Source: Phragmites australis
Taxonomy: Eukaryota > Streptophyta > Magnoliopsida > Poales > Poaceae
Assembly: GCF_958298935.1 (NCBI RefSeq)
Contig: NC_084930.1
Span: 27,502,001 to 27,566,000, forward strand
Direction: 5' to 3'
Length of the DNA: 64,000 nt
Shown here: positions 56,101-64,000 of the stretch, one piece after another
Layout of the letters: each line of letters starts with the position of its first letter
Numbering within the stretch: the stretch's first letter is position 1
Translations under genes and position numbers: made by a program
The notes under the pieces: model-generated
Database searches by the model: none
What the model was told of the DNA's origin: nothing
The model's input: the letters and a program-made list of their open reading frames with translations, nothing else

Positions 56101-57006
56101 GCGCGATAGGCGTCCCGGAGGTGGTCCGCAGAGCTGCTTGCTCAGGAGCGGCAGCTGTTGTCTCGAGAGGAGGCAGCCGACAAAAGGGAGGAGGTCGTGC
56201 GGCCTGCCCAGGGGGACTTGGCCTGCCAGAATGACGAGCTCGAGCGCGGCCGCGCCGACGTCCTCCGCGGGCAGGAGCAGGTCGAGCTGCGCGAGACCGA
56301 CGTCGAAATAATGGCGGTGGCCCTTGATGCCCGGGAGGAGCATGTCGCGCGGCGCGAATCGGATGTCTCCTCGGCATCGTCGGCTCTCACCGCCCGGGAG
56401 GAGCTGGTCACCAGGCGGGAGGCTGACCTGGCCACCCGAGAGTGGGCCGTCGAGGCCCGAGCCGAGCAGCTGCAACGAGCTCAAATCGAGATCCCGTCCG
56501 CGAGGGGCGTCCCTACCAGCACAGCCGATGGCACCAGCCTCGAGGACCAACTGAAGAGCACAAAGGACGAGCTCGAGACCATCATCGTCGAGCGGACCAA
56601 CGTGAAGCTGATGATGCGGGGCATACTTCAGCTGGCACGGAACTCCGTGGAGGCGGCTGGGCTCCTGCGCGTGCACGTGGGTGAGCAGTTGCTGGACAAG
56701 GAGACGACTGGCCACATCGCCCTCGACTTTGCGGAGATTGCCCGGTGCCTCGAGGCCCTTCCAGACGTTGTGCTAGAGCTGGCGTCCCGGGAAGGGCGTG
56801 CTCTGGCCCAAGCGGTGGCCGAGCACATTCTCGCCTGCTATCACAGTCAAGACCCTGCCTTCCCGCTGGAGCCAGTCCGGCAAGGCGTGGTCAAGGCCGA
56901 GGAAGCTGCCGCCCGGGAAGCCATCCGTGACGTCGCCGCCGAGGTGGCGGCGTGTTTTGTGCAGGAGCCGGAGCCGAGCAGCTACGTGTCTTTGCCTCTG
57001 TCATAG
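53115..57006 (+). pseudogene. Antisense ORF 2 of gypsy element (coiled-coil protein)
   Basis: The plus-strand frame starts near 53115 and has a single TGA at 53562-53564. It continues to the solo LTR at 53768 and resumes in the same frame at 54915, to 55323. An intron at 55407-55476 (GT-AG, 70 nt) leads to further exons. The last and longest frame (56158-57006, 282 codons) is an Arg/Glu/Ala-rich coiled coil (about 56160-56510, for example AREEHVARRESDVSSASSAL), followed by a C-terminal domain ending SYVSLPLS. AT-rich sequence after the stop (TTTTTTGAATGTTGTAAA) resembles that after antisense ORF 1. The function is unknown. The upstream exon order 55477-56157 is broken by frameshifts. Confidence 0.55.
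53768..54914 (-). mobile_element. Solo LTR (TGTCGG...CCGACA), 1147 bp
   Basis: The ends TGTCGG and CCGACA are perfect complements, with perfect 5-bp target duplication GTCGG at 53763-53767 and 54915-54919. A minus-strand TATA-like GGGATATAAGAAGG lies near 54176-54189, so it is in minus orientation. It contains a 20-G run (54283-54302) and a tandem duplication of about 64 bp (54709-54836). It interrupts antisense ORF 2, and the reading frame is continuous across the empty site. Confidence 0.93.
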
Positions 57007-58700
57007 TCTGTAGATAGTTAGGTTTTTTGTTTTTTGAATGTTGTAAATATGGGAGTGATCCCCTCTAGAACGGTTCCTTTGAATATAATAGAAGCTTTTC
57101 TTTGGGATCGAAACTCCACTGTGTTTGTCTTTGTATTGCTTGCTTTTTGCTTGATGTCTCGAGAGGCACTGGCTGGACAGTGCCCGGCCTTCTTCCCCCG
57201 AGAGTTAGGTTGCTTCGACCACACATCGTATGAGTAGTGGGACCACTCGAGCGTCCAGCCCCTGAGCCCTCGCGAGTCCGCAGCTGCTAAGTCAGATACA
57301 CAGACACGAACTTCCTTGCTCGGGAGAGGAGTCCATCCAGCACGGTGCACGCCACGACCAGTGAACACTTTCCACCCTGTGACCTCCCAAACAACTAGAC
57401 CGGAGACACGTGCGGCCGAAAACGTGACCAAGAGTCCCCACAGTTTGGTGGTGTCCGGGGTAGGACTAACCAGACCGAGCACCGACAGCCCGCCCCTGAG
57501 GTCTAGGCGGTCCCGACCACTCTTTGTGCAAGCAGTAGGATTACTCGAGAACCTCAGAGACTCGGTAGTGCTCGGGGTACTGCCAAGCCGGCCGAACACC
57601 ACGGCCACCATAAAGGATCTCGGTCAGCCATCGCCGCCTGTACGGTACATTGACCACTGTCTGTTTTTGTCGTTCCGGAAAAGCAAACACGTGGGTAGGG
57701 TTTTGCACGCGAGGAGACCATCTCACCGAACAGATTAGCATGTGAGGGTCCCGAGGATAACTCGAGAACAATAGTTTATTGCGTATGTATGAAAGGAAAT
57801 TTATATAACTTTAGTTACTCACCGGACAGCTGTCAGCCTTCCGGCCGACCAAGCACTGGAAAGCAGGTGAGAGAACGAAGGGCTAGGCGGTCCCGACCAC
57901 TCATGTTCGAGTGGTAGGATTACCCGAGGACCCCGTCGGTTCGAGCAGCGCCCTGGGCACTGAGGCCTTTTCGGTTAGGCTGCTTGGTTTTTTTATCATT
58001 GATCTGTAAACTTAAGAAAAAGGAAAAGACTCTTTGCTTCGTGCGCTTTGTTAGTGTGGTACTCATTATAGACTGCTCTCGTTTTTGACCCGAGACCTCT
58101 CAAATACCAGGACCGGTGAAGTGTACAAACAGAGGCATGACCAAGAGGTCCAATGGTTCGGTGGTGCCCAGGGCAGGACTGACCAGGCCGAGCACCGACA
58201 GCCCGCCCCTAAGGTCTAGGCGGTTCCGACCACTCTTTGCTCAAGCGGTAGGATTACCTGAGAACCCCAGAGGCTCGGTAGTGCTCGGGGCACTACCGAG
58301 CACCGACAGCCCGCCCCTAGGGTCTAGGCGGTTCCGACCACTCTTTGCTCAAGCGGTAGGATTACCTAAGAACCCCAGAGGCTCGGTAGTGCTCGGGGCA
58401 CTGCCATGTAGCTGGACACCACAGCCTACCACAATAGACTTAAGTCAGCAGTTACTGCCTACGCGCATATCGACTGGGATCCGTTTTTATCAACGGGAAA
58501 AAAAATGAAAGAGTGTGTTTTCTCGCACAAATCGAGCATCTCACCAAACGGATTAAACATATGGATTCCAGAGAAAAAAACTCAGAATTAGAGTGTATAT
58601 TGACAATTTGTACAGAAGTGGTAACTTACATGGTTGATGGCAGCGCTCGGCCAACTTGGACAGGGGGGACCCCTGGCCTGGTTGGCCCGAGCACGAACAT
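57007..58700. repeat. Tandem-repeat untranslated region of gypsy element
   Basis: A unit of about 108 bp built on CACCGACAGCCCGCCCCT, GGTCTAGGCGGT(T/C)CCGACCACTC and GGATTAC(C/T) occurs twice in direct tandem (about 58194-58301 and 58302-58409) and as single diverged copies near 57475 and 57870. Since 108 is a multiple of three, a 130-codon plus-strand ORF of 36-residue repeats appears (58116-58508); I do not regard it as a gene. Such repeats between pol and the 3' end are described for Tat/Ogre elements. Confidence 0.8.
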
Positions 58701-58706
58701 GTCCAC

Positions 58707-59650
58707 CTAGGGAAAAAATTTGCGCAGATGCTTGATGTTCCACGCGTTTGGGAGCGGCTGCCCGTCCTCTGTGGCCAGCCGAAACGAGCCTTGTCGCGGG
58801 ACACCGGTCACGATGAAGGGGCCTTCCCACATAGGGGACAGTTTATTCTTTCCTTCGCGCGTTTGAGCGCGTCGGAGAACTAGATCCCCAACCTCGAGTG
58901 ACCGGGCCTGGATGTGACGCTGATGATAATATCGCAGGCTCTGCTGGTATCTGGCTGCTCGGACGTCGACTCGTTGCCGGCGCTCCTCCAAGTACTCGAC
59001 GTCGTCGCGTCTTCGCTGTTCCTGTTCGCCTTCTGAGTAGGCATTCACCCGAGGGGAGCCGAGAGTGAGCTCAGAGGGGAGGACCACCTCGGCGCCGTAC
59101 ACGAGGAAGAATGGAGTCTCCCTGGTGGCGCGGCTTGGTGTGGTCCGGTTGGCCCATTACACAGCAGGCAGCTCATCGATCCACCCTTTCCCATACTTTG
59201 CCAGCACGTCGTAGGTCTGGGTTTTGAGCCCCTTTAGTATCTCGGTATTTGCACACTCGACTTGCCCATTGCTCCAAGGATGAGCGACAGAGGCAAAACA
59301 GAGCTTGATGTCGAGGTCCTCGCAGTAGTCCCCGAACAAGGCACTTGTGAACTGGCTGCCATTGTCGGTGATGATCCTGTTCGGGACACTGAAGCGACTT
59401 GTGATCCCCGGATGAATTGAAGTGCCGTGTTCTTGGTAACCTTGATAACTGGGACCACCTCCGGCCACTTGGTGATCTTGTCAATGGCAACGTAGAGGTA
59501 CTTATAGCCCCCGATTGTTGGGGAAAATGGACCCAAGATGTCCAGCCCCCAGACGGCGAAAGGCAATGACAGGGGGATGGTATGGAGAGCCTGATTTAGC
59601 TGGCGAATCTGTTTTGCGTGAAACTGGCACACCCTACAGCGCCGAACCAA
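58707..59650 (-). pseudogene. Gypsy integrase
   Basis: Minus-strand reading: zinc-finger tail RRCRVCQFHAKQIRQLNQ, catalytic core GLDILGPF (first Asp), IITDNGSQFTSALF (second Asp) and PWSNGQVECANTEILKGL (Glu), then C-terminal LGSPRVNAYSEGEQ and WEGPFIVTGV. The D,D,E residues are kept. A one-base frameshift near 59407 (between QFIRG and ITSRFSVPN) and a stop near 59157 break the frame. Integrase inserts the cDNA into the genome; this copy is inactive. Confidence 0.9.
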
Positions 59651-60500
59651 CTCGGAAGCATCCTGGAGGGCTGTAGGCCAGTAGAAGCCTTGCCGAAAGG
59701 CCTTCCCGACCAGCGTGCAGAACGATGCATGGCCACCACATTCGACTTCATGGATCTCAGTGAGGAGCTCACTGCCTTATGCCCGAGTGATGCATTTCAG
59801 AAGGACACCATCCGTACCGTGCCCCCATCTACTATGGCATAGCGTTTGGATTGCCGTGCAATCCTCTCCGCAGAGGCATCATCCCCGGGAAGGATGTTTT
59901 CTTTCAAGTACCTTTGGATCTCGTCGATCCACGAGGCATCTTGAGAACCACCGGCAAGCGCAGTGCACTCACCGGGCGACGGAACCCCGACGGGACCTCC
60001 AACTGAGGGTGCTGCCTGGGTTCCCTCAACTAGGCTTGAGGGTTCCCCTTCATCCTAGTCGGCAGGTAGGACAGATGGCCGTGTGAGCCTTTCTTCAAAG
60101 GCTCCGGCTGGGACGAGCGCCCGGGCGGAGGCCAGGCGAGAGAGGTCATCGGCCAGAGCGTTGTCACGGTGAGGTATATGCCGCAGCTCCAGGCCGTCGA
60201 AGTGCCTCTTCAGCCTCTTAACTTCCGCCACGTACGCCGTCATCTGAGGATCCGTGCATTGGTATTCCTTGGAAGCTTAATTGACCACCAGCTGGGAATC
60301 TCCCTTGACTAGGAGCCACCAGATCCCGTGGCCCACTGCTGCTCGGAGGCCAGCGATGAGGCCCTCATATTCCGCTATGTTGTTGGTTGCTCGGAAATGC
60401 AGCTGCACGACGTACTGGAGTACTTCACCCATTGGGGAGGTGAGCACCACTCCAGCCCCTGTGCCTTTCAGCGTGAGGGAGCCGTCAAAGTGCATGACCT
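59651..60500 (-). pseudogene. Second (Tat-type) RNase H domain and linker
   Basis: The minus-strand frame has MHFDGSLTLKGTGAGVVL, RATNNIAEYEGLIAGLRAA, VKGDSQLVVN, then after a stop LRHIPHRDNALADDLSRLAS. The Asp, Glu, Asp and Asp active-site positions of RNase H are visible. It is an additional RNase H beyond the one attached to RT, as in the Tat lineage. Stops near 60277 and 60055 and further ones toward 59820 interrupt it. Confidence 0.8.
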
Positions 60501-61380
60501 AGTACCCGGGCCCATCTCACCCGGGGTACGTGGAAATCTCTTCATTGTCGATCTCGGGGACCAGTGTCCACTCCGCCACAAAGTCAGACAGAGCCTAGCT
60601 CTTGATTGCCTGGTGGCTGACGAAGTGCAGATTGAATTCTGCAAGCTCGACCGCCCACTTGACGATACGCCCAGTGCCTTCTCGATTCCGGATGATCGGT
60701 CCCAGTGGGTATGTGGTTACCACCGATACCTTGTGCGCCTGGAAGTAGTGGCGCAGCTTTCTGGAAGCGACGAGTACGGCATAGAGCATCTTCTGGGCTT
60801 GAGGGTATCTTGTCTTGGCGTCTCGGAGGACTTCACTGACGAAGTACACCGGCCGCTATACACGGCGGGTCTGGAAAACAGCCTCGCTCGAGGGCTTGTC
60901 ACAGCCCCCAAGCTCGGCGTAGTAGTCGGGGCCGGTCGGGCTCTCGGGCTTGACTCCCTGATCGGGAGGAGCCATGGTCTCGGGCTCGACTCCCTGGTCG
61001 GGAGGAGCCGTGGTCTCGTTCTCAACTCCTTGCTCGGGAGGAGCCCCGAGAAGGGAAGGCTGCTCGGGAGTGGTTGGGAGCTCGGACCCAGAACTCTGCC
61101 CCGAGCACTCATCACGCTCCACCACCAGTACCATGCTCACGACCTGAGGAGTGGCCGGGACATAGAGCAATAAAGGCTCGCCCTCAGAGGGGGCCACCAG
61201 TACGGGCGGTGAGGTGAGATGCTTCTTCAAGTCCTGGAAGGCCTGCTCGGCCTCCGCTGTCTAGTCGAAATGACCGGTCTTCTTCAGCAGTTTGAAGAGA
61301 GGGAGCCCTCGCTCCCCGAGCTTGGAGATGAAGTGACCCAGGGCTGCCATGCAGCCAGCGAGACGCTGGACTTCCTTGAG
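60500..61380 (-). pseudogene. RT connection and first RNase H domain
   Basis: Downstream of RT the frame reads ALGHFISKLGERGLPLFKLL, then KKHLTSPPVLVAPSEGEPLL, YVPATPQVVSMVLVVERDE, and later VYFVSEVL and [20 protein letters not shown], the usual gypsy RNase H order. Between them is an inserted segment (about 60900-61090) of tandem 16-20-residue repeats (QGVEPETMAPPD type). Stops near 60595, 60856 and 61261 interrupt it. Confidence 0.75.
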
Positions 61381-62130
61381 TCAAGCCGGGGGACGCATCT
61401 GTTCGATAGCCCGGATCTTCTCCGGATTGGCCTCGATTCCTCGGCTGAAAACCAAGAAACTGAGGAGCTTGCCCGCGGGTACCCCGAAGACGCATTTCTC
61501 AGGATTGAGCTTTAGGCGGGTAGTGCGGAGACTATTGAAAGTCTCGGCTAAGTCCTCCAGCAGGGTGGCGCGCTCTCGGGATTTGACCACGAGGTTGTCG
61601 ATGTAAGCTTCGACGTTGCGGCCAACCTGCGAATCAAGGGTAATGCGCACGGCCCGCTGGAAGGACGACCCAGCGTTGCGCAAACCAAAAGGCATTGAGA
61701 CATAGCAATAGGTCCCCACCGGGGTAGTAAAAGAAGTTGTTTCCTCGTCCTGTTTGGCCCTGCGGATTTGGTGATAACCCGAATTTGCATTTAAAAAACA
61801 CAAAAGATTGCATCCCACAGTGGAATCTACAATTTGATCTATGCGGGGTAAAGAAAAAGGATCTTTCGGACAAGTCTTGTTTAGGTCGGTGTAGTCGACA
61901 CACATCCGCAGCTTGTCGTTGGCCTTCGGGACGATGACTAGGTGGAGGACCTCTCGAATGAAGTCGGCGTCGAGGAGCTTGCTGACTTGCTCCCGGATAA
62001 ACTCCTGGCGCTCAGGCGCTTGCCGTCGGAACTTCTGTCTCACCGACCGTGCGTCTGGTTGCACAGCAAGGTGGTGCTCGATCACCTCCATAGGGATCCC
62101 AGGCATATCGGACAGCTGCCATGCAAACAC
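61381..62130 (-). pseudogene. Gypsy reverse transcriptase
   Basis: Blocks in order are FAWQLSDMPGIPMEVIEHHL, VPKANDKLRMCVDYTDLNK, CPKDPFSLPRIDQIVD, FLNANSGYHQI, MPFGLRNAGSSFQ, YIDNLVVKS and LNPEKCVFGV. The 250-codon frame is open, but two catalytic aspartates are changed: LDA to LNA, and the YVDD box to YIDN (codon 61594-61596). It would normally copy element RNA into DNA; with these changes it is predicted inactive. Confidence 0.92.
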
Positions 62131-62139
62131 ATCGACATT

Positions 62140-62880
62140 AGCCCAGAGGAAGGCGATGAGCGTGCTTTCCTATTTGATGCCCAGGTCACCGCCGATCCAG
62201 ACGACCTGGGACGAGTCTTCGCCCACCACGACCTCCTTCGTGGGGATGGAGGCGTCGGCGACGAGTCGGGGTTCGGGTGAAGAGGGTCTCGGGCACCCTG
62301 GGTGTCCTTTGACCTCGACTCGAGTAAAGACCAAGGCCGAGTAGAGCTGCTTGGCGTAGGAGACGGCGCTGCCAGCCTCGGTGGGCACGGAGATGAGGCC
62401 TGCGGGGCCCGGCATATTAACCGTGAGGTAGGCGTAGTGCGTAACCACCATGAACCGGGTGAGCGCCGGGCGCCCGAGGATGGCGTTGTAGGGCAGGGGG
62501 ACCTCCGCGACGTCGAAGACGACGTTCTCCGTCCGAAAATTGTCTCGGCTTCCGAATGTGACGGGCAGCTCGACCTGCCCAAGGGGCAGAGTGTGCCCCG
62601 GTGTCACCCCGTAGAAGGGGAGCGATGGCTTTAGGCACTTGCATCTTTTTGAAGGCCTCCTGGGACAGGAGGTTTAGGCATGCACCCCCATCGATCAGTA
62701 CTCTGGTGACCTTCACATTGCAGATGGTGGGGGACACTACCAGAGGTAGTCGCCCCACGCCTGCAGTACTCGCGGGGTGGTCTCCCAGACTGAATGTGAT
62801 AGGGGTCTCCAACCACTTCAGAGGCCTTGCGGCCGCAGTGCTCGGGGTGGCCGAGCACACCTCACGCCGCATTGTCTTGA
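62140..62880 (-). pseudogene. Gypsy aspartic protease
   Basis: The active-site motif VTRVLIDGGACLNLLSQEAF (about 62640-62720) is the DGG(S/A)-type protease loop found in Tat elements, followed by DNFRTENVVFDVAEVPLPYN, ILGRPALTRFM and AYLTVNMPGPAG. A frameshift near 62610 separates the active-site frame from the C-terminal frame. It matures the polyprotein in intact elements. Confidence 0.8.
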
Positions 62881-64000
62881 CGCAGCGACGACAGGAGGGC
62901 GTGTACGAGCCCCCGTCGATGAAGGCGACGGTGTGCTCGGGCTCTTGGAACCCGAGCTCTGTGTTCTCGGGGGCGGCTTTGTTGTCGCCACCCCTGCGGC
63001 ACTCCTCGCGCTCCTTCTAGCACTGCTCGACGAGTCCTTTAACCGACCAGCACTCAGTGAGGACGCGCCAGTCAGTTTGGTGGATCTCACACCACTTTCC
63101 CGGCATGGGCTTCGCGGGAGCGGGAGCCCTCGTGGGAGCTGGAGCTCTCGCGGGAGCGGTCTCCTGTCGGCAGCCGCCCGGCGTGCCGACCTACGGGCAG
63201 GGCTCTCTGCCGGCCTGACAGGGGCAGCGTCGCGCCTCCTTCTCTTTTTCTTTTCCCGCCTGTGAGAGCGGGAAGGACCTTCCTTGTCGGCAGCGGGTTG
63301 CTCAGGATGCGGGACATGCCACGTCCGAGCCTCTGCCGCCTTAGCGCACTTGTCGGCCAACGCGAAGAGCACCACGGTGGTTTCGACCTCATGTGTACCT
63401 AGCTTTTCGAGAATTCGCTCGTCGCGGACGCCCTGCCGGAATGCGACGATGATGGCATGGGGGGTAATCCGCGGGATGGTGTTGTGGACCTGGCTGAAGC
63501 GCTGTATGAAGCGTCTCAGCGTCTCCCCCTCTTGTTGCTTCATGACATGGAGGCTGCACTCCAAGCCAGGGCGCGTGAAGGTGCCCTGAAAATTGGCCAC
63601 GAGTTAGTGGCATAGATCATCTCAAGAACCAATAGATCCTAGGGGTAGGTTCATAAGCCAGAGCGGGCAGAGCCCCTCAAGGCTACATGAAAGTAGTTGG
63701 CCATAACCTTTTCACTACCGCCCGCTGCTTGGACGGCAGTGGTGTAGATCTGGAGGAACTCGACGGGGTCGATGGACCCGTCGTACTTCTCCGGTTGTTC
63801 TGTTCTGAACTTCGTGGGCCAATTGACCCGATGGAGCACGCTGGTGAATGCGCGACAGCCGGTGCTGTACCCCACGGCGCGAGCAGCGCCCTTGGGTGGC
63901 GAACACCGGTGCGCCGGGGAACCCCGGCGGTCATGGGCCAGCATAGAGGAAGCCTGGTCCTCTGCCTCGGCCTCGTGCCGGGACTCCCGGTGGCGCTCAA
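62881..64000 (-). pseudogene. Gypsy gag, truncated by window edge
   Basis: The minus-strand frame near 63650-63830 has FRTEQPEKYDGSIDPVEFLQ and ANYFHVALRGSA, and near 63390-63600 ANFQGTFTRPG, LRRFIQRFSQVHNTIPRI and AFRQGVRDERI, the standard gypsy gag core (retrotrans_gag). A one-base deletion near 63663 and two stops before 63600 break it. An Arg/Lys/Ser-rich segment (63080-63280) and a CEIHQTDWRVLTECW motif (about 63060-63110) follow. The N-terminus extends beyond 64000. Confidence 0.88.

Larger units (their letters stand above)
50263..64000 (-). mobile_element. Large Tat-lineage Ty3/gypsy element (5' end outside window)
   Basis: In minus orientation the order from the right edge is gag, protease, RT, RNase H, a second RNase H, integrase, tandem-repeat region, antisense ORF region, polypurine tract and 3' LTR. 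A second RNase H and extra antisense ORFs between pol and the 3' LTR are known for Tat elements (Grande, RIRE2 types). All pol domains carry stops or frameshifts. A solo LTR at 53768-54914 was inserted later. That a single element spans the whole interval is inference; two nested elements remain possible, since the antisense region shows two successive ORF ends. Confidence 0.7.

Noticed and set aside
55801..56715. 304-codon minus-strand ORF
   Set aside because: Shadow of the coiled-coil antisense ORF 2, whose plus-strand frame has clear heptad-like composition.

Overview
This window is nuclear DNA from a grass (Poaceae). Three things point there: GC-rich 5' exons that grade into AT-richer 3' exons, Tourist/Stowaway/MULE-type miniature transposons scattered around genes, and a dense nest of LTR retrotransposons and a CACTA element. 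I cannot name the species from sequence alone.

Bases 1-29000 are the genic half. It opens with fragments of two unrelated genes side by side: a MYB-type motif and two exons of the magnesium-chelatase H subunit with an intron remnant. The first intact gene, on the + strand at 3085-10234, has four exons and encodes Golgi alpha-mannosidase II (GH38), about 1179 residues. Its third intron uses a GC donor and carries a Mutator-like foldback element that has a Tourist MITE inside it. A related 1.5-kb palindromic element lies about 0.5 kb past the gene. The second intact gene, on the - strand at 16675-13351, has four exons and encodes a TORTIFOLIA1/SPIRAL2-like microtubule-associated protein. The two genes are convergent and I see no functional link between them. 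From 17 to 29 kb I find no convincing gene, only Stowaway-like MITEs, an old tandem duplication interrupted by nested hAT-like elements, and a small foldback element.

Bases 28.9-44.5 kb are a transposon nest. CACTA-type subterminal repeats lead into the remains of a CACTA Ulp1-protease-like gene. That gene is split at about 31.9 kb by a Sirevirus-like Ty1/copia element (31909-39596). The copia element has lost gag to mid-RT by a deletion fusing its 5' LTR to RT, keeps RNase H and an env-like ORF region, and itself contains an 808-bp solo LTR. The Ulp1 gene resumes at 39597 with its catalytic-cysteine region. A LINE reverse-transcriptase fragment, another LTR-like stretch, a 99-bp tandem repeat and further MITEs follow.

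Bases 44.5-64 kb are Ty3/gypsy material. Fragments of three elements lead into one large minus-strand element of the Tat type: probable 3' LTR near 49.4-50.26 kb, then a long plus-strand (antisense) gene region at 50.55-57.0 kb, then a tandem-repeat untranslated region, then degenerate integrase, two RNase H domains, RT, protease and gag running leftward from the window's right edge. The antisense region has its own TATA box, short GT-AG introns and a solo LTR insertion with perfect target duplication. It is the least conventional structure in the window, although additional antisense ORFs are known in this lineage. I found no evidence for a new defence or metabolic system.
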